Below are positions 8,169 through 17,216 of a stretch of 64,000 nucleotides of DNA, piece by piece. Position numbers and translations under genes: made by a program. Positions within the stretch are counted from its first letter, which is position 1. Every line of letters begins with the position of its first letter. The notes beneath the pieces were generated by a model. The model searched no databases. It saw only the letters and a program-made list of their open reading frames with translations, and was not told where the DNA came from. This stretch comes from UMGS1840 sp964537245 (lineage in GTDB: Bacteria > Bacillota > Clostridia > UMGS1840), in the NCBI GenBank assembly GCA_964537245.1, contig CAZHZL010000001.1, positions 11,293-75,292 of the forward strand. The letters are read 5' to 3'.

Positions 8169-9107
8169 TTGACCTATGAACAGAATTATTTTTTTGAAAG
8201 TATACATATAAAAGCTTTCGGCAGATTAAAAGATATAAAGCTTGATAAAGCGGGAAAAATAAATCTTATCCGTTGTGATGGGAATTTTGGTAAAACCTCT
8301 TTTTTGGAGGCTGTTGGAATTATGGCGCGACCGTTGGAGGTGTGTCGTTGTTATAATCATTTTTTTGAAAAGCATGGAGACAACGCACCAAAATATTTAA
8401 AAAGACTTTTTATTCCTTCTGACAGAGTGGAGCTTTGCTGGACTGCAAAGGAACTTGAATTTTTTGACAGATTGCTCGGTATAGTGGAAGAAAACGGAGA
8501 TTTTGAAGGCTACGGATATTATCAACTAAAAAATGACAAGCTTGGCATAAAAAGATTTGAGGGGAACGGGATAACGATAGAAAACGGCTGTTCTCCGTTT
8601 CCGGTTATTGCAGATTTTACAGGAGCAAGGTGCGGATTTTATGACTGTCTTTCATGGGATAAGCTGACAGAATTTAAAGAATCTGAAAATATGCTGTTAA
8701 AGGATTATGTTATTGATTTGATATGTTGTTATAACGAAGATATAACGGATATATTTTTAAAAGATAATGAGCTTTATGTAAACAGCGATGTGTACGGAGA
8801 AATTCCGGCAAGACTTCTGGGAAGCTTTTTGTACAGCTGTATAGTATTTTACAAGATTCTGGAAATGAATACTGATGAAGTTTTTCTTATTGATAATTTT
8901 GACTGTATGCTTTGTGATTCAAACACAGCGGTGTATGTTGAAATGTTTTTAGGTCTTATACACATGCTGGAAAGCTTTCAAAATACGGACAGACAGTTTT
9001 TTATTACCGTAAAAAATGAGAAAACGGTTAATGCTTTTTCAGAGATTATGAACAGAAATAAACAACAGGACAAGCTTACTGTAACTGTCCTTGATAAAAT
9101 TCCTTAG
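8169..9107 (+). CDS. ATP-binding protein of RecF/SMC-like type, atypical P-loop
   Basis: A 312-residue protein with a RecF/SMC-like N terminus: strand IHIKAFGRLKDIKL, then CDGNFGKTSFLEAVG (36-50), where GK-T/S is kept but the first P-loop glycine is cysteine. A Walker-B-like strand EVFLIDNFD lies near residue 240, with N/F/D where the catalytic glutamate is usually found. ATP hydrolysis may therefore be weak. The start is TTG 8169, preceded by AAGGTG; no in-frame ATG fits. It is the first gene of the polysaccharide operon, 16 bases before a glycosyltransferase. Its role there is unknown, and a regulatory ATPase is one possibility. Confidence 0.55.
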   Translation: MTYEQNYFFESIHIKAFGRLKDIKLDKAGKINLIRCDGNFGKTSFLEAVGIMARPLEVCRCYNHFFEKHGDNAPKYLKRLFIPSDRVELCWTAKELEFFDRLLGIVEENGDFEGYGYYQLKNDKLGIKRFEGNGITIENGCSPFPVIADFTGARCGFYDCLSWDKLTEFKESENMLLKDYVIDLICCYNEDITDIFLKDNELYVNSDVYGEIPARLLGSFLYSCIVFYKILEMNTDEVFLIDNFDCMLCDSNTAVYVEMFLGLIHMLESFQNTDRQFFITVKNEKTVNAFSEIMNRNKQQDKLTVTVLDKIP

Positions 9108-9123
9108 AATATGTGAGGGAGAA

Positions 9124-10326
9124 ATGAAGATTTTGCAGATAAATGCTGCTTTGGAGTATGGGAGTACGGGGAGAAATGCCATTGAGCTTTCCGATTATCT
9201 CAGAAAAAAGGGGCATGAGAGTATAATTGCATATAGTAACTGTATCAAGCCGATAGAAAATTCTTACAGAATAAATTCCGGCTTTGATGTGAAGCTTCAT
9301 GGGCTTTTATCAAGAGTAACAGGACTTCAGGGATATTTTTCATATTTTTCGACAAAAAGACTTATAAGCTTTATGAAAAAAGAAAAGTTTGATATTGTTG
9401 TTCTGGGGAATCTTCATGGCAATTTTATAAATCTTCCGCTTCTTTTTAAATACCTGTCAGAAAGTAAAATTGCAACCGTTATTGTTCTTCACGACTGTTT
9501 TTTATATACAGGCAGGTGTACTCATTACACGAAAGATAACTGCTTTTTGTGGAAAACAGGTTGCCATAACTGTCCGAGGCTGAAGACGGATAACAAAAGC
9601 TGGTTTTTTGACAGAAGCAAAAAAATGTACAAGCTGAGAAAAAATTTCTACGAAAATGCATACAAGCTTGGAATAATCGGTGTTTCAAAGTGGATAACGA
9701 ATGAAGCAAAAAAGTCGGTTATGAAAAATGCCGATATAATAAAAATGATTTACAATTGGGTTGACCTTGATATTTTCAAGCCTAAAGAAACAAATCTGAA
9801 AAAGAAATACGCAATAGAGGATAAGTTTGTTATTCTTGGAGTTGCAAGCGGGTGGACGCAAGGTAAGGGACTTAAATATTTTTATGAGCTTGCAAAAAAT
9901 ATTGCAGGTGACTGTCATATTGTTCTTGTCGGTAAAAATACAAACCGTATTAATTCGGATAAGATAACATACATAGATGAAACTCATGATGTTATTGAGC
10001 TTTCGGAGATATATAATATGGCTGATATGTTTTTAAGCTTTTCTTATGAAGAGAGCTTTGGGAAGGTAACAGCGGAAGCACTGTCCTGCGGAGTTCCCGT
10101 CGTTGTTCCCGATACTACCGCAAACCCTGAGCTTGTGGGTGAGAATTGCGGCTATGTATTCAAGAGCTTTGATACAAATGAGGTTCTATATTATATTGAA
10201 AAGATAAAACAGGATAAAAAAGAAAAATACAGCGCTTCTGCAAGAAAATTTGCAGAAGACAGCTTTGATAAAGATGAAAATCTGGAAGAATATTCGGATT
10301 TATTTGAACAAATTGTGAAAGGATAA
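9124..10326 (+). CDS. GT4-family glycosyltransferase
   Basis: A 400-residue cytosolic GT-B glycosyltransferase that adds a sugar from an activated donor to the growing polysaccharide repeat. The N terminus MKILQINAALEYGSTGRNA is the acceptor-domain signature of WcaL/GT4 enzymes. The C-terminal domain has ILGVASGWTQGKGL and the E-x7-E type donor motif SYEESFGKVTAEALSCGVP. A Cys-rich segment (CTHYTKDNCFLWKTGCHNC) in the middle could bind a metal and also occurs in the paralogue at 11413. ATG 9124 with GAGGGAG is preferred to an upstream in-frame start at 9091 that lies inside the previous gene. Confidence 0.88.
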   Translation: MKILQINAALEYGSTGRNAIELSDYLRKKGHESIIAYSNCIKPIENSYRINSGFDVKLHGLLSRVTGLQGYFSYFSTKRLISFMKKEKFDIVVLGNLHGNFINLPLLFKYLSESKIATVIVLHDCFLYTGRCTHYTKDNCFLWKTGCHNCPRLKTDNKSWFFDRSKKMYKLRKNFYENAYKLGIIGVSKWITNEAKKSVMKNADIIKMIYNWVDLDIFKPKETNLKKKYAIEDKFVILGVASGWTQGKGLKYFYELAKNIAGDCHIVLVGKNTNRINSDKITYIDETHDVIELSEIYNMADMFLSFSYEESFGKVTAEALSCGVPVVVPDTTANPELVGENCGYVFKSFDTNEVLYYIEKIKQDKKEKYSASARKFAEDSFDKDENLEEYSDLFEQIVKG

Positions 10327-10332
10327 ATTAAA

Positions 10333-11394
10333 ATGTTTTACATAAATACGATGTTTACTTTGCTTGTAATGCGGTATTTTATGGTAGGTGCAGGTAAAAA
10401 CAATCCGGAGCGGGCAGATAAAGTTTACCTTTTTATTGCTTCCGGGATTCTGGCAGCTATTACGGGTTTAAGAGGAAAATATGTTGGTACGGATACACTT
10501 GGTTATATGAATAATTTTCTCAGGATGGATAGTTACAGCTGGAAATATGCTTTGAGTGACCGTTCGGGCAGATTTGAATGGGGATATAAGCTGCTTACTA
10601 AGCTAATCGGTGTTATAACGGATAACGAGAATGTTTTTTTGTTTATTGTAGCTGCAATATTTGCGATATGCTTAGGAATTTATATAAATAAAAATTCTAA
10701 AAACAGATTTTTAAGTATTCTTCTTTATTATACCGTAAGTGGATTTTCCTTTCAGCTTTCGGGTGTACGCCAGTCTCTTGCAATGGGGATTTGTCTTTTA
10801 TCCTTTGAATATATAAAGCAAAGAAAGCTGTTTAAATTTTTGGTGCTTGCGTTTATTGCGTCACTTTTTCATAAATCTGCATTAGCGCTTATACCGATGT
10901 ATTTTGTTGCTTATTTGAAAATAAATCTTATAAACTTTGTTTTGCTTTCTATTGCGGGTATTTTTGCTTGTATATACAGTACACCTTTGACTCATCTTGT
11001 AAATACTATTTTGGGATATGAAAAGCAAATGATAGGTTTTGAAAGCGGAGCAATCTTTGTTGTTATAATGTATGTAATTACAATTATGGCTTCATATATA
11101 TATACGAACTGGCTTGAAAAACAGGATAAGCACAATACATTTTTCTTTAATATGACTTTTGTGTCTCTTATTATATATATATTAAGATATTTCATTCAGA
11201 TAGCGGAAAGAATAAGCTATTACTATCAGTTTTCTTTTATTATTTTGCTTCCGAACCTGGTTGAATCAATTGAAGATGATAAAACAAGACATTTTATAAA
11301 AACTGCAGTTGTAATTCTTGCGTGTGCTTTATATGGATACAGATGTATTAGGGGATCAAATTCAACACATCATTATTATTTTTTCTGGCAATAA
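10333..11394 (+). CDS. EpsG-family polysaccharide polymerase
   Basis: A 353-residue integral membrane protein with about ten hydrophobic segments. The N-terminal RADKVYLFIASGILAAITGL leads to RGKYVGTDTLGYMNNF, the EpsG-family signature (R-G-x-x-V-G-T-D-T-x-x-Y). A loop with SGVRQSLAMGICLLSFEY follows near residue 140. EpsG-type proteins polymerise lipid-linked repeat units outside the membrane. It starts 6 bases after the previous stop, with AAAGGATAA. It is the only polymerase candidate in the operon and therefore likely fills the Wzy role. Confidence 0.85.
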   Translation: MFYINTMFTLLVMRYFMVGAGKNNPERADKVYLFIASGILAAITGLRGKYVGTDTLGYMNNFLRMDSYSWKYALSDRSGRFEWGYKLLTKLIGVITDNENVFLFIVAAIFAICLGIYINKNSKNRFLSILLYYTVSGFSFQLSGVRQSLAMGICLLSFEYIKQRKLFKFLVLAFIASLFHKSALALIPMYFVAYLKINLINFVLLSIAGIFACIYSTPLTHLVNTILGYEKQMIGFESGAIFVVIMYVITIMASYIYTNWLEKQDKHNTFFFNMTFVSLIIYILRYFIQIAERISYYYQFSFIILLPNLVESIEDDKTRHFIKTAVVILACALYGYRCIRGSNSTHHYYFFWQ

Positions 11395-11412
11395 ATGAAA
11401 GGTTGGTTTTTT

Positions 11413-12597
11413 ATGAAAGTTGTTCAGATAAATTCGTGTTACGGTGTTGGTAGTACCGGAAGAATTGTTGAAGGAATAAGCAAAGTTCTTGATGAAAATA
11501 ATATTGAAAATTATGTTTTTTATGCTATTGGAAACCAAGATAATAAAAATGCTTTTAAAATGGAGAGTAAGTTGTATTTAAAATTTAATGTTTTAAAAAC
11601 CCGTTTTTTCGGAAAGCATGGATTTTACTCTCACTTTGCAACTTATAGGTTGTTGAAGAAAATTGATAGAATAAAGCCTGATATTATACATCTTCATAAT
11701 ATACATGGACACTATATTAATGTTAGAATGCTTTTTAATTACATAAAAAAGAAAAACACAAAAGTAATATGGACTTTGCATGATTGTTGGGCTTTTACAG
11801 GTCACTGTGCACATTTTGATTATATTGGTTGTGAAAAATGGAAGAACGGCTGTAATAACTGCCGACAACTGAAAAGTTATCCTAAAAGTTTGATTTTTGA
11901 CAGGAGCAAAATATCTTTTCATGATAAAAAAACGTTTTTTATGGGAGTTAAGGATTTGACAATCATCACGCCGAGCGAGTGGTTATCAAAGCTTGTAAAA
12001 CAATCATTTTTGAAAGATTATCCTGTCGAAGTTATAAATAATGGGATAGATTTAAACAGCTTTAAAACAGCAGAAAGTAACTTCAGAGAAAAATATGGTA
12101 TAGAAAATAATTTTGTTGTTATGGGAATAGCTTTTGATTTGTACAGTAAGAAAGGCGGAAAATATCTTATTGAGCTTGCAAAAAAATTAGGAGATGAATA
12201 TACAGTAGTTATTGTAGGATTACCTACGAGTAAAGAATATCCAAAAAATGTAATTACAGTTCCGAGAACAAATTCAAAAGAAGAACTTGCAAAAATTTAC
12301 TCAATGGCAGATGTTTTTGTAAATCCAACATTAGAGGACACATTTCCTACAGTAAATCTCGAAGCATTAGCTTGTGGAACACCTGTGATTACCTTTAATA
12401 CCGGTGGAAGTCCTGAATCTGTTGATGAGTCTACCGGCTATATTGTGGAAAAATGTGATGTGGATGAATTAGCTGAAAAAGTTCTGAAAATAAAAAAAGG
12501 AAATTACACTGGTGCTTGTATTGCAAAAGCAAAAAAAATGTATGATGAAAATGTAAAATTTAAAGAATACTTGAATTTATACAAGGGGCGGGATTGA
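11413..12597 (+). CDS. GT4-family glycosyltransferase
   Basis: A 394-residue GT-B enzyme, paralogous to the one at 9124. It begins MKVVQINSCYGVGSTGRI, has HLHNIHGHYIN, a Cys/His-rich stretch (CAHFDYIGCEKWKNGCNNC), and the donor-site motif PTLEDTFPTVNLEALACG near the C terminus. ATG 11413 is chosen because AAAGG lies 10 bases upstream and the protein then aligns with its paralogue. An ATG at 11395 touching the previous stop is the alternative. The two related transferases suggest two similar linkages in the repeat unit. Confidence 0.87.
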   Translation: MKVVQINSCYGVGSTGRIVEGISKVLDENNIENYVFYAIGNQDNKNAFKMESKLYLKFNVLKTRFFGKHGFYSHFATYRLLKKIDRIKPDIIHLHNIHGHYINVRMLFNYIKKKNTKVIWTLHDCWAFTGHCAHFDYIGCEKWKNGCNNCRQLKSYPKSLIFDRSKISFHDKKTFFMGVKDLTIITPSEWLSKLVKQSFLKDYPVEVINNGIDLNSFKTAESNFREKYGIENNFVVMGIAFDLYSKKGGKYLIELAKKLGDEYTVVIVGLPTSKEYPKNVITVPRTNSKEELAKIYSMADVFVNPTLEDTFPTVNLEALACGTPVITFNTGGSPESVDESTGYIVEKCDVDELAEKVLKIKKGNYTGACIAKAKKMYDENVKFKEYLNLYKGRD

Positions 12598-13727
12598 TGA
12601 AAATAAAACTATTATTTTTTATTAACACTCTTTCTGGCGGCGGTGCGGAAAAAGTGCTTGTTGATATAGTTAATAATCTGGATAAAGAAAAGTTTGACAT
12701 TACTCTTTTGACTTTAGTTGATGATGGTATACATAAGAAAAATCTTTCGTCAGATGTACATTATAAATCAATAGTAAAAGTAAAGAATGGTATCTTGAAA
12801 AAAATATGGCAATATTTTTTAAATTTCGTTTTACCTCCAAAAATTATTTATAATATCTTTATAAAATCTGATTATGATTATGAAGTGGCTTTTTTAGAGG
12901 GAATACCAACAAAAATATTATCGTATTCGACAAATAAAAACTCAAAGAAATTTGCTTGGGTGCATACGAACTTGTTCACTAATTTTGCCGGGCATAATAA
13001 AATTTTTAAAAACTTTGATGATTATGTAGCTTGTTATAAGAGGTATGATAAAATTTTTTGTGTATCTGAGGGCGTAAAAGATGGATTCTTTAAAAGGTTT
13101 GGAATAAAAAACAACACAGAAGTTATTTTTAATCCATATGATGATGAAAAAATAGTTGAACTTTCAGATGAGGGGCAGTGTGAAATTTCAGTAGACGATA
13201 TATTTAAAATAGTAACAGTTGGCAGATTGTGTGAGCAAAAAGGTTATGAAAGACTGATTGAAATATATAATCGCTTGATTAAAGAAAAGTATCACTGTCA
13301 TTTATATATTTTGGGGGAAGGTGCTAAAAGACTTGTTTTAGAAAAATACATAAATGAAAACAACTTGCAGGATAGTGTGACTCTTTTAGGTTTTAAAAAA
13401 AATCCTTATAAGTATATTAAAGCGTGTGATTTGTTTGTTTGTTCGTCTTTTGCTGAAGGCTTTAGCACAGCTGTTGCTGAAAGTATAATTTTAGGCGTTC
13501 CTGTTATAAGTACCAATGTTTCAGGTGCAAAAGAAATTTTGGGTAATTCGGAATTTGGACTTGTTACTGAAAATAATGCAGAGGCATTGTATACAGGATT
13601 GAAAGAACTGCTTTCCAAAAAGGAAAAATATGACTTCTATAAGATAAAAGCCGCAGAAAGAGCAAGCTATTTTAAATTGGAAAATTCAATAAAAAATATA
13701 GAAAACATATTTTTTGGGGGGAAATAA
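12597..13727 (+). CDS. GT4-family glycosyltransferase
   Basis: A 376-residue GT-B enzyme of another GT4 subgroup. It starts MKIKLLFFINTLSGGGAEKV, the common GG-AE nucleotide-sugar loop, and carries VTVGRLCEQKGYERLI, HLYILGEG and the E-x7-E motif SSFAEGFSTAVAES. ATG 12597 shares its A with the previous TGA, so translation is coupled. A TTG at 12594 is a less likely start. It probably works on the cytosolic face on the undecaprenyl-linked precursor. Confidence 0.88.
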   Translation: MKIKLLFFINTLSGGGAEKVLVDIVNNLDKEKFDITLLTLVDDGIHKKNLSSDVHYKSIVKVKNGILKKIWQYFLNFVLPPKIIYNIFIKSDYDYEVAFLEGIPTKILSYSTNKNSKKFAWVHTNLFTNFAGHNKIFKNFDDYVACYKRYDKIFCVSEGVKDGFFKRFGIKNNTEVIFNPYDDEKIVELSDEGQCEISVDDIFKIVTVGRLCEQKGYERLIEIYNRLIKEKYHCHLYILGEGAKRLVLEKYINENNLQDSVTLLGFKKNPYKYIKACDLFVCSSFAEGFSTAVAESIILGVPVISTNVSGAKEILGNSEFGLVTENNAEALYTGLKELLSKKEKYDFYKIKAAERASYFKLENSIKNIENIFFGGK

Positions 13728-13728
13728 A

Positions 13729-14751
13729 ATGGAATATGAGATTAGTGTTATAATTCCGGTATATAATGTTGAAAAAACTTTAAGAAGGTGCGTTGACAGT
13801 GTTCTTGCACAAACTTTTAAAAATTATGAAATAATTTTAGTTGATGACGGTTCTCCTGATAATAGTGGAGAAATATGTGATGAATATGCGGAAAAATATG
13901 ATTTTATACGAGTTATACATAAGGAGAACGAAGGGCTTGGTCCAACAAGGAATTGTGGAGTTAAAGAAGCTAAAGGCAAATATATTTATCATTGTGATTC
14001 TGATGATTGGATAAAGGAAAATACACTTGAAGATGCATATAATTCAGCAGTAGAAAATGATGCAGATGTAGTTTTATTTGGATATACATTATATACTGAA
14101 AAAGACGGTTTAGTCGAAAAATATACAGCGGTGAATGTTCCCGAAGCTGTTTACAAAAATAATGATGATGTTAAATCTTTTTTTATTAAAAATATAGATA
14201 ACTATTTTGTTGTTCAGTCAGCATGTAATCGTTTGATAAAAAAACAATTTTTGATTGAAAACAACATATGGTTCAGACCGTTTCGCAGGTGTCAGGATAT
14301 AGTTTTTTCATATGATTTGTTTGAAAAAATCAATTGTCTGTCTACATTGAGCAGTGCTTATTATGAATACATTATTGAACCAAATGTATATAAAGGAAGA
14401 AGCTTTGATGAAATGATAGATATTTATCTTTCAGTTTATGATATAGTTAAGGAGAAGCTAATCGGGTGGGGGGAATTTTACGGCGATAATAAAAATAAAA
14501 TTGTTTCGATTTACTGTGCTCATATAGCTAATTATTTATCTTTTTATGTTTTTCGTAAGTCAGATGAAAAGAGATTGACAATTATAAAAGATTTTTTAAA
14601 AAACGAAAAAGTATATTTTCTTTTTTTGGATTTGGATTTGAATAAGGAAAAATCAAGATTTTTGAGGATGGTTGGCAATGCAATACAAAAGAAAAGTTCC
14701 TTGTTTTTGTATGCAGTGCTGATGTTGCATAATCTGAAAATAAAGAAATAA
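13729..14751 (+). CDS. GT2-family glycosyltransferase
   Basis: A 340-residue GT-A enzyme. The N-terminal EISVIIPVYNVEKTLRRCVD, VDDGSPDNSGEICDEY and the metal-binding HCDSDDW (near 90-96) are canonical GT2 motifs. The C-terminal 130 residues are variable, as expected for acceptor choice. GGGGGG at 13716-13721 precedes ATG 13729. The frame opens upstream at 13714 inside the previous gene, but that start lacks a binding site. It adds a further sugar to the repeat unit. Confidence 0.88.
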   Translation: MEYEISVIIPVYNVEKTLRRCVDSVLAQTFKNYEIILVDDGSPDNSGEICDEYAEKYDFIRVIHKENEGLGPTRNCGVKEAKGKYIYHCDSDDWIKENTLEDAYNSAVENDADVVLFGYTLYTEKDGLVEKYTAVNVPEAVYKNNDDVKSFFIKNIDNYFVVQSACNRLIKKQFLIENNIWFRPFRRCQDIVFSYDLFEKINCLSTLSSAYYEYIIEPNVYKGRSFDEMIDIYLSVYDIVKEKLIGWGEFYGDNKNKIVSIYCAHIANYLSFYVFRKSDEKRLTIIKDFLKNEKVYFLFLDLDLNKEKSRFLRMVGNAIQKKSSLFLYAVLMLHNLKIKK

Positions 14752-14781
14752 TATTTTTTGTGATATATGGAGGAAAAAAGT

Positions 14782-16266
14782 GTGAAAACCAAGCGAGCTT
14801 TTATAAATACTGCGTTTATTATAAGCTATCAGATGCTTAATCTTTTTATTGGACTTATACTTCCGAAATTATATACTGAGACCTTTGGGTCAGTATATAA
14901 CGGACTTAATCAGACAATTACTCAGATTATGCATTGGCTGGGACTGTTGCAATCCGGGCTTGCTGCAGCTTCAATACAAGCGTTATTCAAGCCGATAGCT
15001 GAAAAAAAGAAGGATGATGTTTGGTCTGTAATTAAATATACGCAAAAGCAATACACCAAAATGGGAATTATTTTTGTTATTTTATTGTCTTCAATTGCTA
15101 TCGTATGGGGGTGTGTTGGTAGCAAGGAAATATCCGGAACAATAATATGCTATTTTATGATCATGCATGGTGTATCTTCTGCAATAGATTATTTTTTCTT
15201 GGCAAAATATACAATTTATCTTTCTGCAAGTAATCAAAATTTTATTTTGTATATTGTAAACATAATAATACTCCTCGTTTCTTCAATTATAAAAATTTTG
15301 GTTTTGCTATTCACTAAAAATATATATTTGTATCAGTCTGTTTTACTCATAGGTGTTATATTAAGGTGTATAATGTTATATTTTATATGTAAAAAAGATT
15401 TCTTGGATTTGAAGAAACATACTGTTGATTTAAAACCGGTGAAAATGGCACAACGAAGGGATGTATTGATCAGTGAGATAGCCGGTTTTGTTATAAGTAG
15501 TACTGATGTTATTGTTATTTCTACTTTTTTGGGATTTGCACAATCAAGCATTTACTCTGTTTATAATTTTGTTATTAGTGGTATAGCAAATGTATTGGGA
15601 AGCATAAGGGAAGGTGTTTATTCTGGGATTGGACAGTTATTAGCGGTTGATAAGGAAAAATTCAAAAAAGTTTTTTCGAGTTTTGAATCTGTTTATTTAG
15701 CGATTACTTTTATGCTTTTTACAATTACAATAATTGCATACCGTTCTTTTGTTACAGTTTATACCGCTAAGATGGATCAGAATTATGTATTTTTCAGTTA
15801 TCCGATTTTATTTGTTGTTACACAATTGTTGGTGAATTTAAGAATACCGTCAATAATGGCTACCAATTCAGCAGGACATTTCAAACAAGTAAAGAAATAT
15901 GCTGTGATAGAAGCGATAATTAATCTGATTATTTCTGTTTCGTTAGTGAAATGGTTGGGAATACCGGGTGTTCTTATAGGAACTATTTGCGGAGGATTGT
16001 ATCGCACGCCTGTGTATGTTAATTATTGTAATAAGAATATTCTTGAACGAAAAAATACTGTATTTTTTAAAAAAATTTTAATATTTATTTTTCCGTTTTT
16101 TGTAGGAATAATACTTGGATTTCTTGACTGGAAAATAAAAAGTCTTGGCGCATGGGTTGTTTTTACATCTTTAGTTGGGATAGTAACAGTTATAGTATAC
16201 ATGGTTATCTTATGTTTTTTAGAAAAAGAATATATAAAGAATTTTTTGGAAAAATTTAAAAAGTAG
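14782..16266 (+). CDS. Wzx-type polysaccharide flippase
   Basis: A 494-residue membrane protein with about 12-14 hydrophobic segments and the MATE/Wzx opening AFINTAFIISYQMLNLFIGL followed by LPKLYTETFGSVYNGLNQTI. It moves lipid-linked repeat units across the membrane to the EpsG-type polymerase. I choose GTG 14782, because the ATG at 14767 lies inside its own Shine-Dalgarno sequence (ATGGAGG), which is spaced 8 bases from the GTG. AT content is higher here than in the flanking core genes, which suits an exchangeable cluster. Confidence 0.85.
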   Translation: MKTKRAFINTAFIISYQMLNLFIGLILPKLYTETFGSVYNGLNQTITQIMHWLGLLQSGLAAASIQALFKPIAEKKKDDVWSVIKYTQKQYTKMGIIFVILLSSIAIVWGCVGSKEISGTIICYFMIMHGVSSAIDYFFLAKYTIYLSASNQNFILYIVNIIILLVSSIIKILVLLFTKNIYLYQSVLLIGVILRCIMLYFICKKDFLDLKKHTVDLKPVKMAQRRDVLISEIAGFVISSTDVIVISTFLGFAQSSIYSVYNFVISGIANVLGSIREGVYSGIGQLLAVDKEKFKKVFSSFESVYLAITFMLFTITIIAYRSFVTVYTAKMDQNYVFFSYPILFVVTQLLVNLRIPSIMATNSAGHFKQVKKYAVIEAIINLIISVSLVKWLGIPGVLIGTICGGLYRTPVYVNYCNKNILERKNTVFFKKILIFIFPFFVGIILGFLDWKIKSLGAWVVFTSLVGIVTVIVYMVILCFLEKEYIKNFLEKFKK

Positions 16267-16282
16267 TGAGGGATATATTAAT

Positions 16283-17191
16283 ATGAGGATAAAAGATATT
16301 TTAAGAAAAATGTGGTTTATGAAATTTTACTATGCCTTAAGAAAAAATATTGTGCAGATGTATTATAGATTTTTACCTGAAAAAAAACATCTTGACATAA
16401 TGTTTTATAAAATCTTTGGAAGACATATTGATTGGGAAAATCCAAAAAGCTTTAACGAAAAGCTCCAATGGCTAAAGATAAATGACAGAAACCCGGAACA
16501 TATAAAATTAGTTGATAAGTATGCTGTAAGAGAATATATAAAAGAGGCTATCGGAGAAGAATACCTTATTCCGCTTATTGGTGTTTGGGATAAGGTTGAT
16601 GATATTGATTTTGATTCGCTTCCTGACAGTTTTGTTCTTAAATGCACTCACGGAAGCGGTTGCAATATCGTTTGTTCTGATAAAAGTAAACTTAATATAA
16701 AAGAAGCAAAGAAAAAACTGAAGAAATGGATGAAAATTAATTACTATTATTTATCAAGAGAATGGCCGTATAAAGCAGTTAAACCAAGAATTATCTGCGA
16801 AAAATTCATGAGAGACTGCTCAAGTGACGATTTGCGTGATTATAAATTCTTTTGTTTTAATGGTAAGATGAAGTGTGGATTTGTAGCCTCAGAAAGACAA
16901 ACTGATGATGTTAAATTTAATTTTTTTGATAGAGAATGGAACGAGTTGCCCTTTGAAAATTATCATTTAAAGCTTAAAGAGGCGATTGATAAACCAATTA
17001 ATTTTAGTAAAATGATAGAATTGTCTGAAATATTATCTTCTGATGAAATTTTTTTGCGTGTAGATTTTTATGAAATTAATGATAAAATATTTTTTGGAGA
17101 GTTGACTTTTTATCATGGTGCAGGTTTCTTACCATTTAATCCTGAAAAATATGATTATATTTTAGGTGATTGGTTGAAATTGACAAAATGA
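16283..17191 (+). CDS. TupA-like ATP-grasp protein
   Basis: A 302-residue protein. IDWENPKSFNEKLQWLKIND, KLVDKYAVREYI, FVLKCTHGSGCNIVC and IICEKFM are the conserved blocks of the TupA-like ATP-grasp family, named after teichuronopeptide synthesis. Members are common in capsule loci and probably ligate an amino acid or similar group to an acid on the polysaccharide, using ATP. GAGGG precedes the ATG, 16 bases after the flippase stop. It suggests that the polymer carries an amide-linked substituent. The substrate is unknown. Confidence 0.8.
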   Translation: MRIKDILRKMWFMKFYYALRKNIVQMYYRFLPEKKHLDIMFYKIFGRHIDWENPKSFNEKLQWLKINDRNPEHIKLVDKYAVREYIKEAIGEEYLIPLIGVWDKVDDIDFDSLPDSFVLKCTHGSGCNIVCSDKSKLNIKEAKKKLKKWMKINYYYLSREWPYKAVKPRIICEKFMRDCSSDDLRDYKFFCFNGKMKCGFVASERQTDDVKFNFFDREWNELPFENYHLKLKEAIDKPINFSKMIELSEILSSDEIFLRVDFYEINDKIFFGELTFYHGAGFLPFNPEKYDYILGDWLKLTK

Positions 17192-17216
17192 TATCAAATA
17201 AGGAAAGCATACTTTT

